Source: Euphorbia lathyris (lineage: Eukaryota > Streptophyta > Magnoliopsida > Malpighiales > Euphorbiaceae). Taken from it: DNA of 64,000 bases. The notes below the pieces were generated by a model, which was given only the letters and a program-made list of their open reading frames with translations, ran no database searches and had not been told where the DNA came from. The stretch is from positions 59,295,756 through 59,359,755 of the forward strand of contig NC_088911.1 in NCBI RefSeq assembly GCF_963576675.1. The letters are read 5' to 3'. The position numbers were made by a program, and so were the translations under genes. Every line of letters starts with the position of its first letter. Position 1 is the stretch's first letter. This document shows positions 1 to 11,934 of this stretch, one piece after another.

Positions 1-2939
1 TATGGACAGTGGAAGTGCTCCAGGCCTGGATGGTTTTGTAGGAGCATTCTTTGAAACTTTTTGGGACATAGTGGGCTCGGATATTTTTGAAATGGTAACC
101 AGTTTCTTCAGCTCGGGGTCAGTTTTGCCTGATTTGAATTCGAGCTTAATGGTCCTGCTCCTGAAGATGGATAACGCGGTTCCAATTGAACAGTAACACC
201 CAATAGCAATGAGTAACTTTTGTTATAAAATCATCGCTAAGATCCTCTCCGACAATCAGCTGTTGCATCCCGTATTGTCTCTAAAGATCAATTTGGGTTC
301 ATACCAGGCCGCATCATACATCAATGCATTTCAATTGCTTCTGAGGGAACTAATATGCTGAGAAAACGTTGTTTTGGTGGTAACATGGCTGTTAAAGTCG
401 ATATTCGGAAGGCTTTCGACACTCTCGATTGGAACTTCCTTCTTATTGTCCTCAAAGCTTTTGGGTTCTCACTTAAGTTTCGTGACTGGATCCTCAACAT
501 TCTTTCTTCTGCTAGAATCTCTATTCTAACTAGCTCCGGAGCAGCTGGTTTTATCAAATGTTCGAGAGGTGTTCGACAGGGTGATCCGCTTTCCCCACTT
601 TTGTTTGGCATAGCGGAGGATTTCTTTAGTCGTTGGCTTCTACGATTGGAAGAATCTGGTGGCATATCTTAAATGAATTATACCAGGTTAGCTAATTTCC
701 CTACACACTTGCTGTATGCGGACGATGTACTGCTCTTCTGTCAAGCTACCTCAGCTAAAATTGGTGCAATTAGGGATGCCTTCTCTCTCTACGGCCACCT
801 TTCCGGGCAACACGTCAACTAGCAGAAGTTTGAAATTTTTCTAGGGAGCTTTATCAGTAAACAGAGGGGTATGAGTCTAGCCGGGATGATTGGAATAAAA
901 CAGGGGGATATACCTTTTAGATATCTCGGTGTTCCCCTCTTCTTTGGTTCCCCACGCAATCAACATCTATGTGGGTTAATGGATAAAATCATCTCACACT
1001 TTGCTCGATGGAAAGGCACTTGTTTATCTTTGGCTGGAAGAGTGGCCCTGGTTAATTCAGTCATTACTTACAGTTATATTGATTTCTTCCTTGTTTATAA
1101 GTGGCCCGTCTCCCTGCTCACACACATGACTAAATGCATGAAGAACTTTATTTGGACGGGATTGGTTGATAGTCGTAAGCTTGGTACTGTTCCCTAGTGT
1201 GATTGTTGTCATCCTGTTAAGGAAGGAGGGCTTGGGATCAAAGATATCTGCACTCTCAACACTGCCTTACTGGGAAAGACTACCTGGGGCATAATACAAG
1301 AGGATTCTCTCTGCTTTTCTTTGCTCTGGACTCGGTTTATTAGCCTCGCTGGCCTGCCTTGGGTCGTTGTTAATTCGTATATTTGGGAGTCAGTGTGTAG
1401 GGTGCACGACTGGCTGAAGAAGCATAATTCTTGGTGGATTGGGCAACAGTCGAACTTAAATTTCTAGAATGGGGATTGGATTAGACCTACAGTTGCGGAA
1501 TAAGTCGGTTTAGATGATGCAGCTAAGCATAAATGCATGGCTTGGGTTGATGATTTTCTCACTGACACAGGTTGGGTGGGCCTGCCTCGCCTACCACAAG
1601 ATGTGCTCCTTCATGTTCAGTCAACCAATCGAAGCATGGAATTGGAAGATGTCTGTGTCTGGAACCTTTAGTAACTGGTTGCTTTTCTGTGAAGCTGTTC
1701 TACGTCTGGTTAAGGTCGTATGCTACAGTCGGAGTTGGCGTCGCTTCATCTAGTAGAATACCATTCCTCTCACGTATTCGATAGTTTGCTAGCGTGAATT
1801 CCTCAGCTATCTTCCTACGCATGATCGAATGTGTCGTCGGGGTTTATCGATTGTTTCTAAGTGTGGTCTATGTGAAAATTCACAAGAAACTACCAATCAC
1901 TTGTTCATCGCCTATCGATTTTCGCAGCAAATCTGGAATGGGATAGAAATGCTTTTTGGCTGAAGGCTCTGCACTGATCCGTCACTCGCGATACTGGTAA
2001 GCACAGCCTTGAAACAACATTTTAGCCCTCAGATTGCAACACTTTGGGCCTCGACAATTGTAAATGTCGTTTGGGTAATCTGGCATCCCCGTAACAGAGC
2101 ACTATTTGAAAATGAACCACCATGTCTCTTCTTTGCGCTACAGCGTCTCTAGGGCTCCATTCGTGAGGCAGATAATCTAGCTACGGGTGGAATGTGGAAT
2201 TCAGAGCTGGAACTTCATATTATTCAGGAACTTGGAATTCATAGACGGCCGCACTGAGCTCCATGAACAATTCAGGTATGTTGGCAGCCTCCCCCTTCAG
2301 GATAGACTAAAATAAATATAGATGCTTCCATGACGGGTAGCCTAGGTTCTGCCGGTTGCGGGGGTGTATTCCGATCACAACACGGTTTGTTTTTAGGAGC
2401 ATTTGTTTTTCCGATTCAGCTCTTCTTCTCCTATATTGTGAAACTTTCAGCATTGATTCATGCAATTATAGTGGCGTTTAATAATGGTTTGCAGCAGTTA
2501 TGGTTAGAAAGTGACTCGAATTACGTGGTTGGGTTAATGTGTAGTCGCTCCAAATTAGTTCCCTGGTCAGTCCGCGCAGATTGGATTCAATGTCTACGCC
2601 AGCTCTCCTCCATGACGTTTATTGTTACACATATCTACAGAGAGGGTAATCAGGTTGCAGACCTTTTGGCGAATTTTGGTCGAACGAGTTCAGAAATGAT
2701 TTGTTGGGATACAGTTCCTGACTTTTGTGTTTCAGCTTATTTTTGTAACTTGAGCAAACAATGTGTTTATCGTTTTGTTTGATTCTTTTCATTCTTTTTT
2801 CTACTTTGTTAATTTGTAACTCATTTGTTTTTAATCTTAATAATATTGGTTTGGGCTCGAGGACACGGATAAGGGTACCAACATAGTTGGGATGCCTATC
2901 TCCCCCCCCCCTCACACGCATCACGCTTTCAAGTAAAAA
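1..2939 (+). pseudogene. Degenerate L1-type LINE, reverse transcriptase to RNase H
   Basis: The left edge is cut by the window. Fragments in different frames follow LINE order: an RT start (SGSAPGLDGF, from 2), RT palm with KAFDTLDW and GVRQGDPLSPLLF (355-672), the YADDVLLF catalytic box near 717-740, and IPFRYLGVPL with the RT thumb (871-1197). After a degraded zf-RVT-like stretch comes an RNase H domain (2330-2782, with the LESDSNYVV segment and IYREGNQVADLLA). Stops and frameshifts separate every block, so it is dead. A C-rich tract and short A run near 2900-2939 may be the 3' end. Such elements copy themselves through target-primed reverse transcription. No target duplication can be tested because the 5' end is missing. 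Confidence 0.85.
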
Positions 2940-4079
2940 AATATGAAATTTTAGCTTCATTAATTTGGAATTTACAATTTCAAAATCAATTAACCAAATA
3001 CCTCATATATTACAAATTAATTCAATAATGTTTAAAACTAAAATTATGGAATTTCTTGTACCAATTGAAGTATAAAAAATAAATAAATAAGTAAAATTAT
3101 ATTTTTTTATTTAAACATAATTTCGGTTTGGTTTTCGGTTAGACCAATATTTTTATTGGAATAACCGAGCCGATAACCGAATATCAAACAAGAAAATTTT
3201 GACAATCGAAATGAACCAAAATATTAAAATAACCGAACCAAATAATAATTTCGGTTCGATTATCAGTTCAGTCGTCAGTTTTTGGACTTTTTGCTCACCC
3301 CTACTTGTGACTAGTTGAAGTTTTTTAGTAAAATTTGGGATAAAATGGATAATAAACTTAGTTCGGGTCATTTTTAGCCTTAGACTATTAGACACGAAAA
3401 TGTTCGCCTCGTTGAAACGAGTCCAACGAAATGAGAATCGTCAAAATCGGAAGTCATTAAAGGAAGTTTCAGAGCTAAACTATGTTTCATTAAAAGTTAT
3501 CTTTTTACCCTTACTTTAATTTCGTTTTTCCAAGTTTTACCTTGGATCCTAATTCAAGCATATAAATAACAGCTTTTACGCAGCTTTTGAGGGAGACGAA
3601 TTTCATACTAAAAATAGTCGTAACTCTATCTTTATCACTAAAAAAAAACCCCAACCATCTGAATATTAATTACGTGTTCCATTATTTGTGATTTTTCCAA
3701 TTATCCCACAACCTAGGTAAAGGTTTCTAAGGGACAAATTCTGTCTATTATTTTTTTTGTATTGTAAAATATAGATTGTTCTTCGCTTTTTCTATTTTAT
3801 TTTTAGTGTTGATTTTTATTATTATTAGACTGTCAAATATATTTTCTGCATATATTTGGTCTCTAAATTGATTTAAATTAACCATAAAGTAATGATTGCT
3901 AGTTAAACGAGTTGTTTTGACCCTTTTTATTTTAACCAATTAATTTGCTCTTTTTTATACTTCTATTTTTGAATCTGACATTAATGTTATTAATATATTA
4001 ATTTAATTGGTTCAGTTTGTTCATAAAGATGATTTGGGGATAAATGAACCAATTGGAGATAAATTTTATCTCACGGTCA
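2940..4079. other. AT-rich gene-free stretch with hAT-like repeat remnant
   Basis: No coding signal. Positions 3125-3302 are rich in the AACCGAACC/CGGTTCGG type of repeat and end in TTGCTCACCCCTA, which read on the minus strand (TAGGGGTGAGCAA) resembles the tip of plant hAT-derived elements. No matching left tip or 8-bp target duplication was found, so the hAT assignment is tentative. The rest is low-complexity AT-rich DNA. Confidence 0.35.
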
Positions 4080-5418
4080 TCAGGGGTTTCAAGTTTGTCG
4101 CAGAAGAATTGGAAATGGTAATAACTTGCGTATCAGACATGATCCTTGGCTGCTATGAGCTCCTCTTAGAGTCTCAACTTATGTGTTGCAAGATCCTATT
4201 GTTGCTGCTCCGGTTAGTTCTCTTTTTTGTTTTGGGTGAGAGACGATGGGACATAGATATTATTTGTGATCTTTTCAATTCGGATGATCAAAAATATATA
4301 TTTAGTATTCCTATTTCTCAAAATCTGTTGTAGGATGATTGGTTCTGGTGTTTCGAACATGATGGAAACTATTCTGTCCGGAGTGCTTATAAGAGGCTTT
4401 GCAATATTCCAGTTGATACTATAAGTAGTTTGTGGAAGAAAATTCGGCAGCTCAAAGTTCCCTTGAAGGTGAGAAATCTTATTTGGAGAGCCTGTCATAA
4501 TATTATCCAATCTGCTGATGATTTAATTAAGAGACATGTAGATTTAAGTCCCATCTATTCATTTTGTGGTTCATTTGAGGAGAGTTTTATGCATGTTTTA
4601 TGTGGATGCAACATTTTCATTCGAGTTTGGCAGATTGCAGGAATGTAAAGAATTCTAAACTGGAGAGGTGACTTATTCAAGGAGTGGATGAGCTTTATTT
4701 TTAATACACTGTCTGGTGACTCTATTTGTGTGTGGGTCATGGTCATCTGTGATATTTGGACAGGTAGAAATAATTACATTTGGAATAATATTAAGATGTC
4801 TCCAAGAGTGGTTTTTCAAATGGCTTATCTGGGTTTGAAGGAATGGCATGATGCACAAACCTTGCATCACGACGAAAATGGTTCGACGCAAAATTCATTA
4901 GCATATAGATGGTGCAGACCTCCTCCCCAGGTTCACAAGTTAAATGTTAATGCTTCCCTTATTCCGGGTTCTGGTTTGTTAGGGGTTGGGGTTGTGCTTC
5001 GCAATAGTGAAGGCCAGTTCTGTGGTGCATTTTCTAAGCTTCTCCAAGACAACCATCAAGTTAGAGATGGAGAAGTAGTGGGTATAAGGGACATGATGAG
5101 TTGGTTAAAAAATAAAGGTTTGAGAAAATGTGAGATTGAATCGGATGCTGCTACGATAGTTAATCATCTTATGAAATGACCTTTTAGGCCTGCTTATGGT
5201 TTTATATTAGAAGAGTGCAAATCTCTGTTCAATTCTTTAAATGACGTTAGTGTCAATTTCGTTAGCCGTTCTGCGAATAGTATAGCCCATGAGCTTGCTC
5301 GAGCTGCCTACTCTATGTCAGGACTGATGGAATGGTTCTTAAGACCTCCTGATTTTATTTGTTCTATATTGTATTCTGACTTTCATTAATGAAATTTTCT
5401 TTTTACTTCAAAAAAAAA
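4080..5418 (+). pseudogene. 5'-truncated LINE: zf-RVT plus RNase H, with poly(A)
   Basis: The fragment begins in the linker before the zf-RVT domain (frame reading IGNGNNLRIRHDPWL near 4110-4150). It continues through zf-RVT (4330-4648: YSVRSAYK, WRACHNII, C-x2-C-like residues) and an RNase H-like domain (4688-5389, including DAATIVNHL and SANSIAHELARAA). A TGA at 5177-5179 and earlier stops interrupt it. It ends with an A tract at 5409-5418, the expected 3' end of a LINE. The 5' truncation is typical of aborted target-primed reverse transcription. It is in the same orientation as the first LINE but is a different copy. Confidence 0.8.
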
Positions 5419-5902
5419 GAGTATTGGATGATTTAACTTTTATAAAAATATTAGTTGATAATATTTAATTTAAAATGTTAAGTTAAATATTTTGACTTAT
5501 CAAATTAAGTGATTTTTAACTTAATTAACTAATTTAAGTGGTGCAAAAACAACCGTTATCAAACGCTACACACTTAAATTAAGTAAATACTTAATATTTT
5601 AATTTAAGTGATTAAGTGAGTTATCAAACAAGGCCTTAGTTGTAGATATCTTGTTCAGTTATAAAATCGTTATTAATTTCATGTGTTTGAAATTATATAT
5701 TTTTCAATTGGAAATAAGGTTTACAGTTTTTCTATAGCCACATTACACCTATTAAAAACTAATTTGGACTGTCAAAAATAAAAATTTCGAACGCATGTGA
5801 AATGAATAACATTATGTTAACCGAGTTTTATGTCCAAAATTGACTTTCATATTCATTAGGGGCTTAATGTGATAGAAAATAAAAGAGTGGAGATTTAATG
5901 TA
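5419..5902. other. AT-rich spacer with possible MITE remnant
   Basis: Repeats built from AAGT/ACTT and AATTTAAGTGATTAAG occur at 5430-5640, ending in GTTATCAAACAAGGCCT. That ending resembles the tips of plant hAT-like MITEs, but no clean opposite end is visible. No ORF of note. Confidence 0.25.
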
Positions 5903-6789
5903 AGGCTGATTATTAATCTAGCCCATTTGAAGGGTCCTTTAACATATTTAACGCACGTCCCTTTCATTTTACCAAATTAGACACTTTCATCTATTCTGGA
6001 CAAAAATACCCTAACCTCCCCCAACCTCATTCTCCTTTTCATTTCTTTCAAATCCTTACAACAAAATTCAATAATTCAACCCAAGATCTAAGCATATTCA
6101 TACATTATTCAAGTTCATGTAAGTATTCTTTCTTCATTATTTAAGTACACAGTTGGTTAGTTGAATTTTTCCCCGTTGAACCCATCAATTCTGATTTCCT
6201 CCATTTTTGTTGCATCGATAGTTGCTCCTGTCGCATTTACGGCGAAATTTGTCGCATCTGCGACAAAATCACTCATATCGCAGATGCGACAATTTCATCG
6301 CAAATGCGATAAAAATGGAAGAAATTGAAACGATACAGTTGCAGATGAAGAAAGAGGCAAGACCAACAAAAAAAAGTAGGCGTATAAGCTAAAAGCACAC
6401 GTTTCTACTGAAAAGCTTCATCTGTTTTGTGTTTCCTTTTCAAAATACTTCAATAAATATTTTCATCTGATCTCTACTAATCTCAAAATCACTAACAAAA
6501 CCGAACTCATTACATATATTCCCGAGATCACCAAATTCAAAGGACATTCATACAAATATTTCATCTCTACTTTTTGTTTTGACTATTGCTCTCTTTGAGT
6601 TTTTTCTATTCTGGGTTGGGATGGAGAAGTAGACGTTTGAGAGTCTGAAGAAGAATTTGAATTGAAATAAGGATATTTTTGTCCAAAGTGGATGAAAGTG
6701 TCTAATTTGGTTAGATGAAAGGAAAGTGTGTCAAATATGTTAATGTACCCATTTAAATGGACTAGATTAGTAATTATCCATTTAATGTA
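5893..6789. mobile_element. Non-autonomous Mutator-like foldback element with 10-bp target duplication
   Basis: The outer 105-110 bp at 5903-6010 and 6668-6779 are inverted copies of each other (both read ATTAGACACTTTCATC and GGACAAAAATA). The direct repeat ATTTAATGTA flanks it at 5893-5902 and 6780-6789. Long inverted termini with a 9-10 bp duplication are the Mutator-superfamily signature. There is no transposase inside, so it would need help in trans. The centre (about 6203-6318) is a second large inverted repeat made of GTCGCATCTGCGAC-type words. Confidence 0.85.
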
Positions 6790-6943
6790 TCCAAATAAAA
6801 GATCAAGTGCTTAATATACCAAAAAAAATGAAAGATCAAGGAGCTTAAAATGCTTTTTTCCTTTTATAAAAAAATGAAATGAATTTATTAACTATAAATA
6901 TTAATTAGAAACTTAAAAACTGAAATTTAGAGAAAAAATAATA

Positions 6944-7015
6944 GGGGCGTTCCGAGAATTGAACTCGGGACCTCTCGCACCCAAAGCGAGAATCATACCA
7001 CTAAACCAAACGCCC
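6944..7015 (-). tRNA. tRNA-Pro (UGG anticodon)
   Basis: The 72-nt gene folds as a standard cloverleaf. The acceptor GGGCGTT pairs with AACGCCC, with C as the discriminator base. The anticodon stem CTCGC/GCGAG holds the loop TTTGGGT with anticodon TGG. The T arm contains GTTCAATTC. No intron and no encoded CCA, as expected for a plant nuclear gene. It lies alone in AT-rich DNA. Confidence 0.95.
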
Positions 7016-7849
7016 AAATATATGAAATAATGAAATTAATAAATAACAAATATACTTTTGTGGTTATTCAATAGGAGTTTGAAACAACGACTATAAAAAC
7101 TAATAGTTGTAAGCGGAGTAAGTTACAAGTCTCTTGAAGATGGATTGATGAAGGGGATATCAAAGGTGAGGTGAATTCTTAGTTCATCTTTTTCACCCGA
7201 CCCGACCCGACCATCATTATATACACATATTAATTTAATCTTTTACTTGGCTTTTTTCAAGAGAACATTGGTTGGCAATGCTCATCTCTTACATTATCCA
7301 AATAAGGTTTTAACCTGCTTTCTTGTCATATATAGTCTGGTCTCTAGGTGACATTTTCTCGGTCCTCACGGTTAATTATCTAAATTTTAGAACGATTGTA
7401 ATTTTACTTTAGTATTTTCAGCCACTTAAAACCTAACGGTGACTAACTATGTGCAAACTGTCAAATCTAAACCATATACAAATTATATATACAATTTAAA
7501 TATTGTTCAATTCATAACTTTCATTAAATTTGAAAATACAGGTTATTGGACGAGAACGAATTTATCACGTACAAAACAATGCAATAAATTATATACTTCT
7601 TGAATGCATCGTCTAATAAATGACTTGGTATGAGATTGTTTTTTTTCTTAAATTTTATGCTCATTCAGACTTATATTTTTTGAATGAAATTGGGAAGTAC
7701 CCGAAGACCAAAGCGAGACATTCCAACCAGGTTGGCAATCCACGCGACGAGCCCCCAAGAAACCCGAATATTATTGAAAAAGAAAAAGAGAAACAAAGAA
7801 AGATAAGCTAAACAAAACGAAGCTGTTCAAGATGACAATTGTCATAAAA
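7016..7849. other. Intergenic, no recognisable feature
   Basis: AT-rich sequence without a convincing coding exon. A 63-codon open frame at 7620-7811 has no recognisable domain and is judged to be chance. Confidence 0.5.
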
Positions 7850-8340
7850 AATTAGAAAGAAGGAGCTGAGCTCCACCAAACAATATCTATAGCTGTTTTA
7901 CTGTAAGCTACAAGAACGTCCACCACCCAGTTTCCTTCCTGATAAATATGTATTACAATGAATCCTATGGATAATGGATTCAATATGGTCACGACAAGCC
8001 AACCACTCCTACCGAAGATGCCAAGGGTAGAACGATGATGAAATAACGAGACCACATATGTAGAGTCACATTCGAGCCAAAATCGATGCCAACCCTTCTC
8101 CCAAGCCAACAGTATAGCAAATATCGCTTCTTGGAGTTCTGCGATGCGAACAAAGGTTTGCCAACGGATAAGGAAAAACAACCTCAAAGAAAACCCATGC
8201 TTATGCGGAAGATACCTCCTGCACCCGCGACTCCTGTAGCCCTAGAAGCCAAATCGTCTGAATTTATTTTCAACTAACCTTGCTGCGGCGGATGCAAATG
8301 CACACCAACTACGGTCTGCACTTTTGGATTCTGAGAGTGA
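7850..8340 (-). pseudogene. LINE RNase H fragment
   Basis: Read on the minus strand, 8187-7852 encodes an RNase H-like tail (IAELQEAIFAILLAWEKG, ECDSTYVVSLF, IYQEGNWVVDVL). It matches in layout the RNase H tail of the LINE at 2330-2782, so it probably comes from a related LINE family inserted in the opposite orientation. The upstream part to about 8340 contains stops. No RT is present. Confidence 0.7.
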
Positions 8341-8659
8341 CTGCTAGTTTTCTGAGCAGACTAGCCTCTACTGCAGAATTGCACATTGGCCCCTTACTAC
8401 AGCGGTTGGAAGCTCAAATGAAACTCTAAAACCTCGGACTTCTCAAACTTCAGTGTTATCATTAATTACTGTCTTCGTTTACTTAGTTCTGGTCCCAACT
8501 TTTCTATTATTTTCTAAAAGGCCAGGTAACAAAGTAGCTCGTTATTTAGCTAGCTATGTTTTGTCTAGGCTTAAAATGTTATTTAACCTCTAACTTATTC
8601 AAAATTTTATCATTTGGTTTTTGACCTATTATTCTGTCACATTGGCTTCAAATTAGGTG

Positions 8660-9140
8660 AAATTTCACTAATTGGAAGGAGCTTGGACTAATGTAATCAA
8701 ATAACAGCTCAAAAACCAAATGATAAAATTCTAGATAGATCCAAAACTAAATAATAATTTAAACCTTTTTTGTGGTTACAACTATTGTCTAAGAATCCGA
8801 GCCCATTTTTATAGATGCTCTCATGTTTGCTGATATTTCTTTCTTATATTTATAAAATCTTTTGTTTCTTAAAAAAAGAAAAATAAGTGCTCACATGTTG
8901 GATGAAATTTCATCAATTGGAATGAGCCTCGACCAATGTAATCAAATAATAGCTGAAAAACCAAATGATAAAATTTTGGATAGATCCAAAACTAAATAAT
9001 AATTTAAACCTTTTTTGTGGTTACAACTATTGTCTAAGAATCCGAGCCTATTTTTATAGATGCTCTCATATTTACTGATATTTTTTTCTTATATTTATAA
9101 AATCTTTTGTTTCTTAGAAAAATAAAAATAAGTGCTCTCA
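8660..9140. repeat. Imperfect tandem duplication of about 240 bp
   Basis: The segment at about 8660-8895 (TGAAATTTCA, CCAAATGATAAAATT, then ATTGTCTAAGAATCCGAGCC) is repeated at about 8907-9140 with scattered substitutions. Its 3' portion occurs a third time from 9553. No coding content. Confidence 0.75.
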
Positions 9141-9209
9141 TGTTGGGTGATATTTCTTTCTTACATTTATATATAATCTTTTGTTTTGTTAAAAAGAACA
9201 AAAATATCA

Positions 9210-9475
9210 TACTCCTTCCATTCCATTATATAGGTCATTCTAGCAAATTAGTTTTTTCCCTAAATATAAGTCATTCTAAGATTCCAATGCTTATTGCCCA
9301 ATAGTGACATGAGAGAGAATTATTTTTTGTATTGGTACATGTGTTTTTTAATATTCCAATGTTTATTGCCCAATAGTGACATGAGAGAGAATTTTTTTTA
9401 GTTAACCAATATATTTCTTAATTTGTGTAAAATACCCTAGAATGACTTATACAGTATAATGGAATGGAAGGAGTA
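9210..9475. mobile_element. Stowaway-type MITE (Tc1/mariner) with TA target duplication
   Basis: The termini CTCCTTCCATTCCATTATA (from 9212) and its inverted copy ending at 9473 flank a non-coding body of 262 bp. TA dinucleotides at 9210-9211 and 9474-9475 are the target duplication. The tandem copy near 9727-9735 shows the unoccupied site with a single TA. Inside, a segment containing TTATTGCCCAATAGTGACA occurs twice (about 9290 and 9365). Confidence 0.93.
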
Positions 9476-9515
9476 TTAACTTTTAGATATATACAAAAGT
9501 AAAAATTCAAAAAAG

Positions 9516-9552
9516 TCCGACCTGCCGGATTCGAACCAGCGACCTAAGGATT
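9516..9552 (-). pseudogene. Truncated tRNA-Tyr (3' half only)
   Basis: This 37-bp stretch is identical to the 3' part of the intact tRNA-Tyr at 9793-9884 (acceptor 3' strand, T arm with GGTTCGAATCC, variable region) and stops inside the anticodon arm at the duplication breakpoint. It lacks the anticodon and 5' acceptor strand and cannot give a tRNA. Confidence 0.9.
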
Positions 9553-9792
9553 GTCTAAGAATCCGAGCCTATTTTTATAGATGCTCTCATATTTACTGAT
9601 ATTTCTTTCTTATATTTATAAAATCTTTTGTTTCTTAGAAAAAGAAAAATAAGTGCTCTCATGTTGGGTGATATTTCTTTCTTACATTTATATATAATCT
9701 TTTGTTTTGTTAAAAGAACAAAAATATCATATTAACTTTTAGATATATACAAAAGTAAAAATTCAACAAAATATATACAAAAGTAAAAAAAG

Positions 9793-9884
9793 TCCGACCT
9801 GCCGGATTCGAACCAGCGACCTAAGGATTAGCTGTGGAATTGTCCGACTACAGTCCTCCGCTCTACCAACTGAGCTAAGGTCGG
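9793..9884 (-). tRNA. tRNA-Tyr (GUA anticodon) with intron
   Basis: Acceptor CCGACCT pairs with AGGTCGG, followed by discriminator A. The D arm holds TAGCTCAGTTGGTAGAGC and the T arm GGTTCGAATCC. The anticodon GTA lies in GGACTGTAG and is followed by an intron of roughly 18-20 nt before the 3' anticodon strand. Plant nuclear tRNA-Tyr genes normally carry an intron at this place. Confidence 0.95.
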
Positions 9885-10011
9885 CTTATTTATAGTTTCT
9901 GATTCTATTTAATATAACGATTAGCTATACGTTATTCCCAATCCACACAAATAATTCGTCGGACGGGGAGCATAATCCCTCATTCTTTTGTTCACCTTGT
10001 GCTGTGGAAAA

Positions 10012-11523
10012 ATGTTCAGAACTGGATATGGGTGAGCTCTTCTTTGATCTTTACAGAAAATTACTTGAAACTTGTGCTTTTTTATGTTTGTTTTTTTTCC
10101 CCTACAAAGTGATGACAGATGATAGTTGTTGAGCTTATAACAGTGTTCTTCTTATGCTACTTTTAGTCTGATCTTTGAATTTCTATGAATATTTGTTGAT
10201 CCAGAGTGTTCTTTGGCCGCTATTATAAGATCAAATCAAATGGATTGTAATATGCTTTTGTTGACTTTTTTGTATTTATTACAAAACATGCATCCTTCTC
10301 AAGATTCTCATTTGCTGAGATCTTTAACAAGGGTTTTTCACCCAAATTGGAGGGTGAGTAAATTTTGTTAGTTTCAACCCTCCCTTTTTTTTGAACTCAG
10401 CATTGTCCTTCTACTGCATTAATTTTTGCTTATGCAGTGAGATATGATCATGTCAGATATGATCATAATAATTTAATATTATTAAATTAAGTCCAGTACA
10501 AAAGCCAGTTCTCAATTGAAAGCCTGCAATTGTGGTTATTTGGTCAAGAGAGACAACAATTAATTGTATGTAAACATTGTAATGCATGTTATTGGGTTCA
10601 TTAGGCTTGAAGTCCAGAATCTTTAGTATTAGTTGTACACGAAGAAAGAGAGATCAAATTAATGAAAATGGTCAAATAGATTTATGTTGATGCTCAATTG
10701 TTCTTTTATGGCGTGGTATAGCAAACTAGAGGGTAAGGTTGCACTGATCACCGGAGCAGCAAGTGGTATTGGAAAGGCAACTGCAACCAAATTCATCAAC
10801 AATGGTGCCAAAGTTGTTATAGCTGATATTCAACACCAACTGGGCCAAGAAGCTGCGAAAGAACTTGGGCCAAATGCTGTATTCGTTGCTTGTGATATAA
10901 TGAAAGAATCTGATGTATCCAATGCTATAGATTTTGCTGTACATAAATTCAACCAACTCGATATCATGTACAACAATGCAGGGGTAGCGTGCAAGACTCC
11001 GCGCAGTGTTATAGACCTTGACCTTGAAGTATTCGACAGAGTCATGAACATTAATGTGCGAGGAGTAGTGGCTGGGATCAAACATGCAGCACGTGTGATG
11101 ATCCCAAAACAAACTGGCTCCATTCTTTGCACAGCTAGTGTCACAGGAATCGTTGGTGGGGCTGCACAGCTTACATACTCTGTGTCAAAGGCTGCTGTTA
11201 TTGGCATTGTTAAGTCTGCTGCTGCTGAGTTACGTGAGTATGGGATCAGAGTGAATTGCATATCACCTTCTGCCATTCCGACTCCATTTGTCATGGAAGA
11301 ATTGAGGCAATATTATCCTGGTGTTGATGCTAAAAGGCTTGTGGAAATGCTACATAGCACCGGTACACTGAAGGGGGAAAACTGTGAGCCAATTGATATA
11401 GCTAATGCTGCATTGTATCTGGCATCCGATGCTGCCAAGTTTGTTAGCGGGCATAATTTAGTAGTTGATGGAGGATTTACATCATTCAAGAGTCTAGCAT
11501 TTCCTGCACCGGATCAGGTGTAG
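10012..11523 (+). CDS. Short-chain dehydrogenase/reductase (SDR110C-like), two-exon model
   Basis: NAD(P)-dependent oxidoreductase of the classical SDR family. The main exon (10725-11523) has TGAASGIG (cofactor loop), IADI (Asp after strand beta 2, which usually means NAD), NNAG, a catalytic Ser in CTASVTG and YSVSK. A main exon alone would start at ATG 10684 or 10708. However, a small exon 10012-10031 (MFRTGY plus two bases) joins in phase to 10725 through GGGTGAGC...TATAG, giving KLEGKVALITG directly after it and 272 residues. That is the family's usual length and start. Relatives act on secondary alcohols of terpenoids, lignans or steroids; the substrate here cannot be read from sequence. 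It is convergent with the next gene, whose stop is about 410 bp away. The exon-1 model is inference; the SDR call is firm. Confidence 0.88.
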
Positions 11524-11934
11524 TGCCAAATTTGTTTCATGGAGATTTTAGAGGATGAACCTTGTGAAAGTGGAATCCGCAATCACTGAATTTTATATTT
11601 TCCTGCTTTCCTTTTTCCTGTTCTCATTATGCAACTCATGTGGGTTCTAAATTTAGAACCACATTTTAGATTGCTCTAGAGGCAATTTTATTCTGTAAAA
11701 AATGTGGAGAGAGAGAGATTGCAATGAAATTAGATTACAGGCACGTTGCTACTAATTTTTGGTAGATATTATTGTTATCATTCCTTCACCAGGAATTTGC
11801 AGTAGATATGCTGTGGTATTTTGATACAATAAGTTAAACCAATCTGGTCTAGACTCAAGATTGGCAACAAGCAGGCATCTTCACAGTTTTATTAGATACG
11901 GTAAACAAGTTCTTGAAGATGGTGGAGGATTCAA

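Larger units (their letters stand above)
9033..9830. repeat. Younger tandem duplication that copied half of the tRNA-Tyr gene
   Basis: The block starting GTCTAAGAATCCGAGCC at about 9033 and ending AACCAGCGACCTAAGGATT at 9552 is repeated immediately at 9553-9830. The junction at 9550-9553 has a 3-bp microhomology (ATT). The first copy contains a 262-bp Stowaway insertion that the second lacks. The second copy carries the intact tRNA-Tyr, so the duplication placed a truncated tRNA upstream. Confidence 0.85.

Noticed and set aside
10288..10353. An alternative SDR first exon (MHPSQDSHLLRSLTRVF...) that looks like an organelle presequence
   Set aside because: The only GT donor leaves phase 0 in that frame, which does not join in frame to the acceptor at 10724; the exon at 10012 does.
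10726..11294. Minus-strand frames of 128 and 154 codons
   Set aside because: Shadows of the SDR exon.
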